Below are positions 44,865 through 53,390 of a stretch of DNA of 64,000 bases, piece by piece (position 1 is the first letter of the stretch; each line of letters opens with the position of its first letter). The stretch is from the NCBI GenBank assembly GCA_030657355.1, contig CP131056.1, forward strand, positions 3,306,501-3,370,500, read 5' to 3'. Origin of the DNA: Radicibacter daui. Its GTDB lineage: Bacteria > Pseudomonadota > Alphaproteobacteria > Radicibacterales > Radicibacteraceae. The notes beneath the pieces were generated by a model. That model did not search any database, was not told the origin of the DNA, and saw only the letters and a program-made list of their open reading frames with translations. The translations under genes were made by a program, and so were the position numbers.

Positions 44865-45320
44865 TCAGCCCAGCTTCTGGCGAACGATGGCGCTGGCCTT
44901 GGTAAAGTCCATCTGGCCGGCAAAACGGGCTTTCAGTTCGGCCATGCAGCGGCCCATATCCTTGATACAGGTGGCTTCGCTGGCCTTGATCGCCTCGTCA
45001 ATGGCCGCCGCAATCTCGGCATCATCCAGCTGGCGCGGCAGGAACCGCTCGATAACGGTAATTTCCTCGGCCTCACCGGCTGCCAGCTCCGGGCGGCCAC
45101 CGGCCTCGTACTGGGTGATCGAGTCGCGGCGCTGCTTGATCATGGTCACCAGCAGCGACTGGATCTCGCCATCATCGAGCCCCTCCGGCTTGCCGTTGCC
45201 GCGTGCAGCGATATCGCGATCCTTGATGGCGGCCATGATGAGACGCACGGTGCGCAGCGTCACCTGGTCCTTGGCGCGCATCGCATCCTTCATCGCTTCG
45301 CTAAGGGTTTCACGCAACAT
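44865..45320 (-). CDS. GatB/YqeY domain-containing protein
   Basis: Protein of 151 residues from the ATG at 45320, which has CAGGAG upstream; a longer in-frame reading to 45527 has no site and lies across the carA promoter. It matches the YqeY family: MLRETLSEAMKDAMRAKDQVTLRTVRLIMAAIKDRDI, IQSLLVTMIKQRRDSITQYEAGGRPELAAGEAEEI, and a C-terminal tRNA-binding-like tail. The family resembles the tail domain of the GatB amidotransferase, but its own function is unproven. It stands between carA (divergent) and dnaG, the usual alphaproteobacterial position. Confidence 0.93.
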   Translation of the reverse strand: MLRETLSEAMKDAMRAKDQVTLRTVRLIMAAIKDRDIAARGNGKPEGLDDGEIQSLLVTMIKQRRDSITQYEAGGRPELAAGEAEEITVIERFLPRQLDDAEIAAAIDEAIKASEATCIKDMGRCMAELKARFAGQMDFTKASAIVRQKLG

Positions 45321-45646
45321 GGGTTTTTTGGCTCCTGAGACTGATCCGGGCTCGGCGCAACCGGCGCCAGCCCCGAAAGGCGCGGACTCTATAGCAAGCC
45401 TCCAGAGACCGCCACCAAAAGCGGAAATCGCGCAAGTCATTGATTTTGCACGATTTTCATTTTCTCTAGGGGCTTGACTGCGACCCCGCGATTGCTTATG
45501 CAAACGGCGCATCATGCCTGTAAGCACTTAACAGACCGTTCACGGGGCCAGCCCGTGATAGGTTTGCCCGCGCCTGCCATCAGGCAAACGCCGTCACGCT
45601 GCCAGCGGCCGCCCCGTCTGGCGACAAGTTGAAGGACCTCGCGATC
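45321..45646. other. yqeY-carA divergent intergenic region
   Basis: About 326 non-coding bases holding the promoters of yqeY and carA. Besides the candidate carA promoter at 45474-45501 there are some short GC-rich dyads (for example ACGGGGCCAGCCCGT near 45541). No reliable coding frame. Confidence 0.5.
45474..45501 (+). promoter_or_regulatory. carA: Candidate sigma-70 promoter of carA
   Basis: TTGACT (45474-45479) and TTATGC (45496-45501) separated by 16 bases, about 145 bases upstream of the carA start. The -35 box is near consensus and the -10 box is fair. Confidence 0.55.
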
Positions 45647-46807
45647 ATGTCAGCCACCGCCGCGCCCGAAGGCGCCACCGCCGCTCTCGTCCTCGCCGAT
45701 GGGACCGTGCTGTGGGGCCGAGGCATCGGCGCCGAGGGATCGGCCGTCGGCGAGGTCTGCTTCAACACCTCGCTCACCGGCTATCAGGAAATCCTGACCG
45801 ACCCCAGCTATGCCGGGCAGATCATCACCTTCACCTTCCCGCATATCGGCAATGTAGGCACCAATCTTGACGATATGGAGACGGTGACGCCCGCCAGCCG
45901 CGGCCTCGTGCTGCGCGCGGATGTGACCGATCCTTCCAACTGGCGCGCCGAGAAGCATCTGGACGAGTGGCTGAAGCGCATCGGGCTTATCGGTATCTCC
46001 GGTGTCGATACCCGCCGCCTCACCCGCCTGGTGCGCGCCGCCGGCGCGCCCACCGGCGTCATCGCCCATGCGCCGGACGGCAAGTTCGACATTCCGGCCC
46101 TGGTGGCTAAGGCCAAGGCATGGCCCGGCCTTGACGGCATGGATCTCGCCAAGGAAGTCAGCTGCCGCCAGACCTACCACTGGAACGAGACGCGCTGGAG
46201 CCTCAAGGACGGTTACGGCAAGCTCGAGAACCCGCGTTTCAAGGTCGTGGCTGTCGATTACGGTGCCAAGCGCAACATCCTGCGCTGCCTCGCCTCTGTC
46301 GGCTGCGACGTGACGGTGGTGCCCGCCACGGCAAGCGCGGAGGAAATCCTGCGCCACGAGCCGGACGGCATCTTCCTGTCCAACGGCCCGGGCGACCCCG
46401 CCGCGACCGGCGAATATGCCGTGCCGACCATCAAGGCGCTGCTGGATACCGGCAAGCCGCTCTTCGGCATCTGCCTTGGCCACCAGCTGCTGGCGCTCGC
46501 CCTAGGCGGCAAGACCGGCAAGATGCATCAGGGCCATCGCGGCGGTAACCACCCGGTGCAGGACCTCACCACCGGCAAGGTGGAGATCACCAGCCAGAAC
46601 CATGGCTTCATGGTGCTGGACGAGAGCCTGCCCGAAGGCGTCAAGCGCACCCACAGCTCGCTCTTCGACGGCACGCTGGAAGGCATCGCCGTTGACGGCA
46701 AGCCGGTGTTCTCGGTGCAGTACCACCCCGAAGCCTCCCCCGGCCCGCAGGACAGCCACTATCTGTTCGAGCGCTTCGCCGGGCTGATGGAGAAGGCGGC
46801 GAGCTAG
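45647..46807 (+). CDS. carA: Carbamoyl-phosphate synthase small (glutaminase) subunit CarA
   Basis: Glutaminase subunit, 386 residues, supplying ammonia for carbamoyl phosphate used in arginine and pyrimidine synthesis. The N-terminal CarA domain (TSLTGYQEILTDPSYAGQIITFTFPHIGNVGTN) precedes the class I glutamine amidotransferase domain, with the nucleophile in FGICLGHQLLALALGG, the motif SNGPGDPAA and the His/Glu pair in YHPEASPGP. I use the ATG at 45647; an in-frame TTG at 45629 is possible. A terminator follows at once, so carB is not co-transcribed and must be elsewhere. Confidence 0.98.
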   Translation: MSATAAPEGATAALVLADGTVLWGRGIGAEGSAVGEVCFNTSLTGYQEILTDPSYAGQIITFTFPHIGNVGTNLDDMETVTPASRGLVLRADVTDPSNWRAEKHLDEWLKRIGLIGISGVDTRRLTRLVRAAGAPTGVIAHAPDGKFDIPALVAKAKAWPGLDGMDLAKEVSCRQTYHWNETRWSLKDGYGKLENPRFKVVAVDYGAKRNILRCLASVGCDVTVVPATASAEEILRHEPDGIFLSNGPGDPAATGEYAVPTIKALLDTGKPLFGICLGHQLLALALGGKTGKMHQGHRGGNHPVQDLTTGKVEITSQNHGFMVLDESLPEGVKRTHSSLFDGTLEGIAVDGKPVFSVQYHPEASPGPQDSHYLFERFAGLMEKAAS

Positions 46808-46842
46808 GCTGCTCGCTGACATTCCGTTCTCGGCAATTTCAG

Positions 46843-46872
46843 GAACCCCGGAATCCTTGCATTCCGGGGTTC
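46843..46872 (+). terminator. Rho-independent terminator after carA
   Basis: Perfect 12-base-pair stem (GAACCCCGGAAT at 46843-46854 with ATTCCGGGGTTC at 46861-46872), a six-base loop and a TTTT tail. It begins 36 bases after the carA stop. Confidence 0.9.
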
Positions 46873-46943
46873 TTTTGTATGGCCGTTTATTTGCCCGGTG
46901 AACACAGATAGGCTTGCGGATAGACGGCTGAACAAGGGCGCAA

Positions 46944-47066
46944 ATGCCGAAGCTACCGCTGGAACAGATGGAGCTGGCGCTCAGCGATCTGGCGCTGGCG
47001 TTGAAGGATATGACGCCGGCTGTTGTTCTCGTAGGCGACAGCGCCGTCGAGTTCTACACCGCCTAG
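46944..47066 (+). CDS. Hypothetical small protein
   Basis: Possible 40-residue protein (MPKLPLEQMELALSDLALAL then KDMTPAVVLVGDSAVEFYTA) in the 508-base region after carA. The sequence is protein-like and mildly amphipathic, with regular Leu/Ala spacing. A nearby GTG frame from 46898 in another phase reads as low-quality Arg/Gly/Ala sequence and is less likely. The next small frame begins 15 bases after its stop, suggesting a pair. No family recognised. Confidence 0.35.
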   Translation: MPKLPLEQMELALSDLALALKDMTPAVVLVGDSAVEFYTA

Positions 47067-47081
47067 GCAAGAGATCAAACG

Positions 47082-47291
47082 ATGCGACCGGCTATAAAAT
47101 TCTCAGAGTGGAAAGCGGAACGGATCGCCGTTATGGCGAATAATCCGGAAGCCCTTCGACGCCTGGAATCAGGCCCCGAGGCATTGCGTAACCGTCCGCG
47201 CCTTGAGAGCAAAAAGGCATTACTGACGGCTATGGCCGAACAGGCCCAAAGTCCGGACTGTACTCAGCCACTCACTTTTGTGCGTCGTTAA
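47082..47291 (+). CDS. Hypothetical small protein
   Basis: Possible 69-residue protein, strongly charged and probably helical (FSEWKAERIAVMANNPEALRR; PRLESKKALLTAMAEQA). A weak AAGAGA site lies nine bases before the ATG. Base composition is less GC-rich than the neighbours, which could point to recent acquisition or to non-coding DNA. It ends 24 bases before the stop of the convergent LysR gene. No family recognised. Confidence 0.4.
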   Translation: MRPAIKFSEWKAERIAVMANNPEALRRLESGPEALRNRPRLESKKALLTAMAEQAQSPDCTQPLTFVRR

Positions 47292-47315
47292 TATACCTCG
47301 ACCAGATAGCCTGAC

Positions 47316-48221
47316 TCAGGGGATCCGCCCCCGCTCGGCCAGAAAGTCGAGCACGGCCCGCACGCGGGAGGGCAACGGGCCGCCCTGCCCGGCATAAACG
47401 GCGCTGAAGCTCTCGCGGTCGCCGGGGTTGAGCGCTTCCAGCACCGGCACCAGCCGGCCGGCAGCGATGTCGGCGGCAACGGTAAAGGCGGCGAGCCGGA
47501 CGAGCCCGCTGCCGCCCAGCGCCAGCCGGCGCAGCGCCTCGCCGTCACTGGCCAACACCCGGCCGGCCGAGGAGAGGGTCACTACCTCCCCGGCTACTTT
47601 CAGGGGCCACCCGTCAATGGCCCGCACATAACCCGGCACGAGGCAGTTGTGACTAGCGAGATCCTCGACCGTCTGCGGCACCCCTGCATGGTCGAGATAG
47701 GCCGGGGAGCCGACGATCACCATGGCTGTGTCGCCCAGCTTGCGGGCGATGAGGGTGGAGCTTTTGAGCGGGCCGGCCCGCACCGCCACATCGGTACGCT
47801 CGGCCAGCAGATCGATCACCAGATCGGTCTGCACGATATCGAGGGTGATCTGCGGATACTGCGCCAGAAAGTCCGGCAGGACCGGCGCCAGAACATGGGA
47901 GGCATAGGAGGCGCTGGTATTGAGGCGCACCCGTCCGGCCGGCCGTTCCCCCGCTCCGGCTGAATTTTCGGCCTCCGCGATATCCGCCAGAATGCGCACG
48001 GCGCGCTCATAAAAGGCGCAGCCCTCCGGCGTCAGCTCCAGCCGCCGGGTGGAGCGGCTGAGAAGCCGCGTGCCAAGCCGCAGCTCCAGCCGGGCGATGA
48101 GCTTGCTGACGGCGGACGGGGTCATCCGGCACAGTCGGGCAGCGGCGGAAAACCCGCCCTGCTCCACTACCTGGACGAAGACTTCCATCTCGCCGGACCG
48201 GTTGATGTCAAAACGCGCCAT
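47316..48221 (-). CDS. LysR-family transcriptional regulator
   Basis: Regulator of 301 residues from the ATG at 48221 (an in-frame start at 48245 is possible). The N-terminal helix-turn-helix is FVQVVEQGGFSAAARLCRMTPSAVSKLIARLE; the effector domain follows with RVRLNTSASYASHVLAPVLPDFL. The pattern is the CrgA/DmlR-like group. It is divergent from the aldo/keto reductase gene at 48340, and this two-gene layout normally means it controls that gene. Signal unknown. Confidence 0.9.
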   Translation of the reverse strand: MARFDINRSGEMEVFVQVVEQGGFSAAARLCRMTPSAVSKLIARLELRLGTRLLSRSTRRLELTPEGCAFYERAVRILADIAEAENSAGAGERPAGRVRLNTSASYASHVLAPVLPDFLAQYPQITLDIVQTDLVIDLLAERTDVAVRAGPLKSSTLIARKLGDTAMVIVGSPAYLDHAGVPQTVEDLASHNCLVPGYVRAIDGWPLKVAGEVVTLSSAGRVLASDGEALRRLALGGSGLVRLAAFTVAADIAAGRLVPVLEALNPGDRESFSAVYAGQGGPLPSRVRAVLDFLAERGRIP

Positions 48222-48339
48222 CTGGTCCTTGAACTCATAAATCATGTGCCTGATGGCACTCTATATCACAGAAAGCCCCATACCTATCTCTCCTCCATCA
48301 GCCCGATGCCCCGGCATCCGGCCTCAGCAAGGATGAGAC

Positions 48340-49377
48340 GTGATGGACTATCGCCCGCTTGGAAGATCCGGCCTCAAGGTGCCGGTTCTCAGTTTCGGGG
48401 CCGGCACCTTCGGCGGCTCCGGCCCGCTCTTCGGTGCCTGGGGCGCAACCGATGCCACCGAGGCGCGCCGCCTTGTCGACATCTGCCTCGAGGCCGGCGT
48501 TACCCTGTTCGATACCGCCGATGTCTATTCAAACGGCGCCTCGGAAGAGGTGCTGGGCGCCGCCATCAAGGGCCGCCGCGACGGCGTGCTGATCTCCACC
48601 AAGACCAGCCTGCCGACGGGCGATGGCCCCAACGATGCCGGCTCGTCCCGCCTGCGCCTTGTCCGCGCCGTCGAGGCTGCGCTCAAGCGGCTCGGCACCG
48701 ATTATATCGATCTTTTGCAACTGCACGCCTTCGATGCCGGCACGCCGGTAGAAGAAGTACTCTCCACGCTCGATACGCTCATCCGTGCCGGCAAGCTGCG
48801 TTATGTCGGCGTCTCCAACTTTGCCGGCTGGCAGATCATGAAGTCGCTGGCTGTAGCGGAAAAACATGGGCTTCCGCGTTATGTCGCCAACCAGGTCTAT
48901 TATTCGCTGATCGGCCGCGACTATGAGTGGGACCTGATGCCGCTCGGTGCCGATCAGGGGCTGGGCGCACTGGTGTGGAGCCCGCTTGGCTGGGGCAGGC
49001 TGACCGGCAAAATCCGGCGTGGCAGCCCGCTGCCAGAAGGAAGCCGCCTGCATGAGACCGCCAGCTTCGGCCCGCCCGTCGATGACGAGTTGCTGTTCCG
49101 TGTCGTGGATGTGCTGGAGGAGATTGCCGGGGAGACCGGCAAGACGATTCCGCAGATCGCGCTCAACTGGCTTACGCAGCGGCCAACCGTCTCTTCCGTC
49201 ATCATCGGTGCGCGCAATGAAGCGCAGCTGCGCCAGAATCTGGGTGCCGTGGGCTGGGCGCTGACGGCGGACCAGATTGGCCGGCTGAATGCCGCAAGCG
49301 CCGTTGCCGCGCCCTATCCGCACTTTCCCTACCAGCGGCAGGAGGCTTTTGCTCGCCTCAATCCGCCGATGGTGTAA
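48340..49377 (+). CDS. Aldo/keto reductase
   Basis: NADPH-dependent (by family) aldehyde/ketone reductase, 345 residues, TIM barrel. Recognisable elements are MDYRPLGRSGLKVPVLSFGAG, the catalytic Asp/Tyr segment LFDTADVYSNGASEEVLGAA, the Lys region LISTKTSLPTGDGPN, the His block DYIDLLQLHAFD, and the cofactor-binding IIGARNEAQLRQNLGAVGW. It resembles the AKR11/12 branch (YajO, YhdN-like). It stands alone, divergent from a LysR regulator, so it may be induced by a carbonyl compound. Substrate unknown. Confidence 0.92.
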   Translation: MMDYRPLGRSGLKVPVLSFGAGTFGGSGPLFGAWGATDATEARRLVDICLEAGVTLFDTADVYSNGASEEVLGAAIKGRRDGVLISTKTSLPTGDGPNDAGSSRLRLVRAVEAALKRLGTDYIDLLQLHAFDAGTPVEEVLSTLDTLIRAGKLRYVGVSNFAGWQIMKSLAVAEKHGLPRYVANQVYYSLIGRDYEWDLMPLGADQGLGALVWSPLGWGRLTGKIRRGSPLPEGSRLHETASFGPPVDDELLFRVVDVLEEIAGETGKTIPQIALNWLTQRPTVSSVIIGARNEAQLRQNLGAVGWALTADQIGRLNAASAVAAPYPHFPYQRQEAFARLNPPMV

Positions 49378-49397
49378 CGCCCCTTCGTCCCGTCGCA

Positions 49398-49419
49398 GCC
49401 CCGGCCTTGCTGCCGGGGC
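49398..49419. terminator. Hairpin between the aldo/keto reductase and methyltransferase genes
   Basis: Eight-base-pair stem GCCCCGGC (49398-49405) with GCCGGGGC (49412-49419) between convergent 3' ends. There is no clear T run, so termination is plausible but not certain. Confidence 0.5.
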
Positions 49420-49431
49420 CGTTGCCACGTT

Positions 49432-50244
49432 TCAGGGTTTCTCCACCGAGATGGCGTAACGGTGCTGCAGTCCCCGCGTAAGGCCCTTGAAGAAGCTGAA
49501 ATTACGCCGCTGCGCCCTATGGATGCGGCGCAGGTTGCTGTCGACAAGGCGGGTGCGGAAGCCCGCTTCCTGCAGCATCGCCACCACCGCCTCCTGCCGC
49601 GCGCCGGCCGAGAAATAGACCCGTGAGAGAATGCTCTGGTGCGTCTCGGCCATGGCGGTGGGGGGATGCGGCACCGGCTCGGGCTTGACGAGCCCGAACC
49701 TTTCCGCCGCCGCAGCCAGCTTCTTCACCAGCCTTTCCCCAAAGCCGATAGTGACGAAGTCGCCATCGACGATCAGCAGCCGGCCGCCCGGTTTCAGCAC
49801 CCGCAGCCATTCGGCAAAACAGGCTTTCGGATCGACCAGCGTCCAGACCAGATGGCGGGTGATGATGACGTCATAGGAAGCCTCCGGCTCGCGCGTCACT
49901 TCCGCATCGCCGAGGAAAAAGCGGATGGAGCGGCTGCGCTCCTTCGCCTTGGCCCGGGCGCGCTCCAGCATCGCTTCCGACCAGTCGAGCCCGGTCACCT
50001 GATAGCCCAGATCGTCCATCAGATGGGAGATCACGCCGGTGCCGCTGGCCAGATCAAGCGCCCGCCGCCCGGCGCCGGGGCCCAGATGGCGCAGGATCAG
50101 CGCCTGCCAGGCCCGCCTTTCATCGTCTGAAAAAATCTCGTGGCCCGGTGACTGGTCGAACGTTTCGGCACGCTGGGACCAGTAGGCCTTTATCTCGTCG
50201 CGCAGATCGTAATTGCTGCCGTAACCGGCCAGATCGTCCGTCAT
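49432..50244 (-). CDS. Class I SAM-dependent methyltransferase
   Basis: Methyltransferase of 270 residues from the ATG at 50244 (in-frame starts at 50286 and 50343 lie in the control region). The SAM-binding motif I is RALDLASGTGVISHLMDDLGY, motif II GLDWSEAMLERARAKA, with the acidic residue in RFFLGDAEV and the later motif VLKPGGRLLIVDGDF. N-terminal YWSQRAETFDQSPGHEIFSDDERRAW marks the Methyltransf_11/25 type. It is divergent from a metallophore importer; co-occurrence of such methyltransferases with FecBCD-type importers suggests a role in handling the ligand, but this is inferred. Confidence 0.85.
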   Translation of the reverse strand: MTDDLAGYGSNYDLRDEIKAYWSQRAETFDQSPGHEIFSDDERRAWQALILRHLGPGAGRRALDLASGTGVISHLMDDLGYQVTGLDWSEAMLERARAKAKERSRSIRFFLGDAEVTREPEASYDVIITRHLVWTLVDPKACFAEWLRVLKPGGRLLIVDGDFVTIGFGERLVKKLAAAAERFGLVKPEPVPHPPTAMAETHQSILSRVYFSAGARQEAVVAMLQEAGFRTRLVDSNLRRIHRAQRRNFSFFKGLTRGLQHRYAISVEKP

Positions 50245-50384
50245 CACCGTTCTCTTTTTCGGCGGCACCCGCCCGGTTTTTATCATTACTCGGCGGCCCA
50301 CTGCGATCCATTTGCAAAATGAATCTTGACTTGCCGGGGCCAAAAACTTATCGCCAGAGCAAGCTGCAACTGCGAGTAATTTTC

Positions 50385-51512
50385 ATGCGCAATATAGGCA
50401 AGGCCGCCCTTCTGGCAATCGGCATTTTCGGGGCCGCGTTCCCCGCGCTGGCCGAAAAGATTTCGGTGACCGATGTCACCGGCCGCACCGTGGAGGTGAA
50501 CGCCCCCGCCGAGCGCATGATCCTGGGTGAAGGCCGGCAGATTTACTTCCTTGCCGTGCTGGACAAGGACGCCCCCTTCCACCGCGTGGTCGGCTGGCGG
50601 GATGATCTGCCCAAGGCAGACCCGGAGAGCTACGCCGCCTATCTGGAAAAATACCCGCAGATCGCAAAGCTGCCGACCTTCGGCGGCATGAAGGATGGCA
50701 CCTTCGACATCGAGCAGGCAGTGGCGCTGAAGCCCGACGTCATCCTGATGAATGTGGATGCCAAGACAGCGACGGAAGAGGCCGGTTACATCGAGAAGCT
50801 CGGCAAGGTCGGCATTCCGCTCGTCTATGTCGATTTCCGTGAAAAGCCGATGGAGAACACCGAGCCCAGCATGCGCCTTATCGGCAAGCTGGTGGGCAAG
50901 GAGGCGCTGGCCGAGGAATTCATCAAGTTCCGCGCCGATGCCATTGCCCGCGTGACCGACACGCTCGCCAAAGCCAATCCGCCGAGGCCCGTCGTCTTCA
51001 TGGAACGTGCGGGTGGCTATTCGGATGATTGCTGCATGTCCTTCGGCAACGAGAATTTCGGCCGCATGGTCGAGATTGCCGGCGGCACCAATATGGCCAG
51101 GGGGATCATCCCCGGCACCTTCGGCACGGTTAACCCCGAGCAGATCATCGCCTCCAACCCCGACCAGGTCATCATCACCGGCGGCAAGTGGGAAGCCTAT
51201 GTGCCGCATGGCAAATGGGTGGGCGTCGGTTATGGCGCCGATCTCCCCGAGGCGCGCCGCAAGCTGGAAGGGCTGACGCATCGCCCGGCCTTCACCGGCA
51301 TCAAGGCGGTCAAGGACGGCAATGTCCACGCCATCTGGCACCAGTTCTACAACAACCCCTACCAGTTCGTGGCCATCCAGCAGATCGCCAAATGGCTGCA
51401 TCCGGACCTCTTTGCCGATCTGGATCCGGAAGCAACGCTCAAGGAACTGCATGAACGTTTCCTGCCGCTGCCCTACAAGCCGGGTTATTTCGTCTCGCTG
51501 AAGGGCGAGTAA
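50385..51512 (+). CDS. Metallophore/iron ABC transporter substrate-binding protein (FecB/BtuF-type)
   Basis: Periplasmic binding protein of 375 residues with signal peptide MRNIGKAALLAIGIFGAAFPALA. It belongs to the helical-backbone class III group: ISVTDVTGRTVEVNAPAERM at the start, then LKPDVILMN and the C-terminal half with PEQIIASNPDQVIITGG. Residues near 210-225 read SDDCCMSFGNENFG with two adjacent cysteines, unusual in siderophore-binding proteins. First gene of a three-gene importer; the permease starts four bases downstream. No TonB-dependent receptor is in the window. Fe-siderophore, heme, corrinoid or another metal chelate are all possible. Confidence 0.88.
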   Translation: MRNIGKAALLAIGIFGAAFPALAEKISVTDVTGRTVEVNAPAERMILGEGRQIYFLAVLDKDAPFHRVVGWRDDLPKADPESYAAYLEKYPQIAKLPTFGGMKDGTFDIEQAVALKPDVILMNVDAKTATEEAGYIEKLGKVGIPLVYVDFREKPMENTEPSMRLIGKLVGKEALAEEFIKFRADAIARVTDTLAKANPPRPVVFMERAGGYSDDCCMSFGNENFGRMVEIAGGTNMARGIIPGTFGTVNPEQIIASNPDQVIITGGKWEAYVPHGKWVGVGYGADLPEARRKLEGLTHRPAFTGIKAVKDGNVHAIWHQFYNNPYQFVAIQQIAKWLHPDLFADLDPEATLKELHERFLPLPYKPGYFVSLKGE

Positions 51513-51515
51513 ACG

Positions 51516-52580
51516 ATGGCGAGCGTGGTCCTGGAGCCGGCACTGGCGGGGCGGATACGATACCGCGCACTTGCCCTGCGCCGTATCCTCGTGCTGGCCG
51601 GCCTCACGGTCGCGCTCGTCCTCAGTGTATGTGTCGACCTTGCCCTCGGGCCGGCGCGCTACACGCTGGCGCAGGTGATCTCCGCCCTCACCGATCCGGC
51701 GGCGGTAAGTGACCAGCTGCGGGTGGTCATCTGGGATATCCGTCTGCCCATCGCGCTGATCGCGGTAACGGTCGGCGCCTCGCTCTCCACGGCAGGCGCC
51801 CAGATGCAGACCATCCTCGCCAACCCGCTGGCAAGCCCCTTTACCCTCGGCATCTCGGCGGCGGCCAGTTTCGGCGCCGCGCTGGCGCTGGTGGCGGGCG
51901 TCGCGCTGTTTCCCGGGGCTGTCCAGTATGCGGTGCCGGTCAACGCCTTCCTGATGGCGGTTGCGGCCTCGCTCTTCATCTATTTTGCCTCCACCCTGCG
52001 CGGGGTCAGCGTGCAGACCATCGTGCTGCTGGGCATCGCGCTGGTCTTCACCTTCAATGCCGCGCTCTCGCTGCTGGAATATCTGGCCTCGGAGCAGGCG
52101 CTGGCCGCCGTCGTGTTCTGGACCATGGGCAGCCTCACCAAGGCAACCTGGGACAAGGTGGCGATCACGGCGCTCATCCTCGTCCTTACCCTGCCGCTGT
52201 TCATGAAGGATGCCTGGGCGCTTACCGCCCTGCGCCTGGGCGACGAGAAGGCCGAGAGCATGGGCGTCAATGTGCGTGCCTTGCGCCTCAAGACGCTGCT
52301 CCTCATCAGCCTGCTGGCCGCCATACCGGTGTCCTTTGTCGGCACCATCGGTTTCGTCGGCCTTGTCGGCCCGCACATCGCCCGCATGTGCGTGGGCGAG
52401 GACCAGCGCTTTTTCCTGCCCTGCTCGGTTATCTGCGGGGCGCTTCTGCTCTCCGTCACCTCCGTCGTCAGCAAGGTGCTGATCCCCGGCGCCATCCTGC
52501 CCATCGGCGTGATCACCGCGCTCGTGGGCGTACCCTTCTTCTTCGCCCTCATCTTCAGCAACCGGAGGCGTGCATGGTAG
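51516..52580 (+). CDS. FecCD-type ABC transporter permease
   Basis: Inner-membrane permease of 354 residues, about ten helices. It carries the FecCD patterns DIRLPIALIAVTVGASLSTAGAQMQTILANPLASPFTLGIS near the N-terminus and FVGTIGFVGLVGPHIARMCVGEDQRFFLP near the C-terminus. One gene is enough because the family works as a homodimer in BtuCD-like systems. It starts four bases after the binding-protein stop and its own stop overlaps the ATPase start (52574-52580). Confidence 0.93.
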   Translation: MASVVLEPALAGRIRYRALALRRILVLAGLTVALVLSVCVDLALGPARYTLAQVISALTDPAAVSDQLRVVIWDIRLPIALIAVTVGASLSTAGAQMQTILANPLASPFTLGISAAASFGAALALVAGVALFPGAVQYAVPVNAFLMAVAASLFIYFASTLRGVSVQTIVLLGIALVFTFNAALSLLEYLASEQALAAVVFWTMGSLTKATWDKVAITALILVLTLPLFMKDAWALTALRLGDEKAESMGVNVRALRLKTLLLISLLAAIPVSFVGTIGFVGLVGPHIARMCVGEDQRFFLPCSVICGALLLSVTSVVSKVLIPGAILPIGVITALVGVPFFFALIFSNRRRAW

Positions 52581-53383
52581 CCCTCGCACTCGATGGCATC
52601 GGCGCTGCTTATGGCCGCCATATCGTGCTGGCCGATGTCGGGATCGATGTTCTCAAGGCCGGCAGCCTTACCGCCGTCATCGGCCCCAACGCCGCCGGCA
52701 AATCCACCCTCTTCAAGCGCATCGCCGGCCTGATCAAGGGCCCCGGCCTCGTCGAGCTGTCGGACAGCGCGCGCGGCGAGCGCGCCATCTGCTACATGCC
52801 GCAGGATACCGGCGCCAATGCCGTGCTTACCGTCTATGAATCCGTGCTGCTCGCCGCCAAGCAGGGCAGCAGCTGGAAGGTGCATGACGGCGAACTGGTC
52901 GAGATCGACGAGACCCTGAAGGCCCTGCGCATCGAGGATCTGGCCTTTCGCGGCCTTGGCGAACTCTCCGGCGGGCAGCGCCAGCTTGTCTCCCTCGCGC
53001 AGGCGCTGGTACGCCGGCCCGAGGTGCTGCTGATGGACGAGCCGACCAGCGCGCTCGACCTGCATCGCCAGATCGAGGTGCTGGGCTTCGTTGCCAGCCT
53101 TGCCGAACGTACCGGCATGATCGTGCTGATCGCCCTGCACGACCTCAACCACGCGCTGCGCTACTGCGCCAATGCCATCGTCATCGCCAATGGCCAGATG
53201 GCCGTCAGCGGCGCCAGCGCGGAGGTCATCAACGAGGCCATGCTGCGCGACATCTACAAGGTGAATGCCCGCATCGAGCGCTGCTCGAAAGGCCGGCCGC
53301 TGGTCATCGTCGACAGCCCGTGCCTTGAAGCCCCTGCGGCGCAGCCGGCCCAGCCTGCGCAGAAGGTCCCCGCCCCGGTCTAG
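52574..53383 (+). CDS. FecE/FepC-type ABC transporter ATPase
   Basis: ATPase of 269 residues. Walker A is IGPNAAGKST, the Q-loop region is CYMPQDTGANAVLTVYESVL, the signature is ELSGGQRQ, and Walker B is VLLMDEPTSALDLHRQ with the switch His in ALHDLNHALRYC. The ATG at 52574 overlaps the permease stop by seven bases. It energises the importer of 50385-52580. Ends seven bases before the stop of the convergent epimerase gene. Confidence 0.93.
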   Translation: MVALALDGIGAAYGRHIVLADVGIDVLKAGSLTAVIGPNAAGKSTLFKRIAGLIKGPGLVELSDSARGERAICYMPQDTGANAVLTVYESVLLAAKQGSSWKVHDGELVEIDETLKALRIEDLAFRGLGELSGGQRQLVSLAQALVRRPEVLLMDEPTSALDLHRQIEVLGFVASLAERTGMIVLIALHDLNHALRYCANAIVIANGQMAVSGASAEVINEAMLRDIYKVNARIERCSKGRPLVIVDSPCLEAPAAQPAQPAQKVPAPV

Positions 53384-53390
53384 CCCGGCG

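Noticed and set aside
44865-45527. 220-codon version of the YqeY gene
   Set aside because: The first 69 residues match nothing in the family and cover the divergent carA promoter; the ATG at 45320 has a ribosome-binding site and the family's natural N-terminus.
46898-47143. GTG-initiated 81-codon frame after carA
   Set aside because: Arg/Gly/Ala-rich low-quality sequence without a ribosome-binding site; the 40-codon frame at 46944 in another phase looks more protein-like.
50286-52589. A 767-codon minus-strand frame opposite the metallophore importer
   Set aside because: Composition is repetitive Gly/Asp/Arg/His-rich and it covers three clear importer genes.
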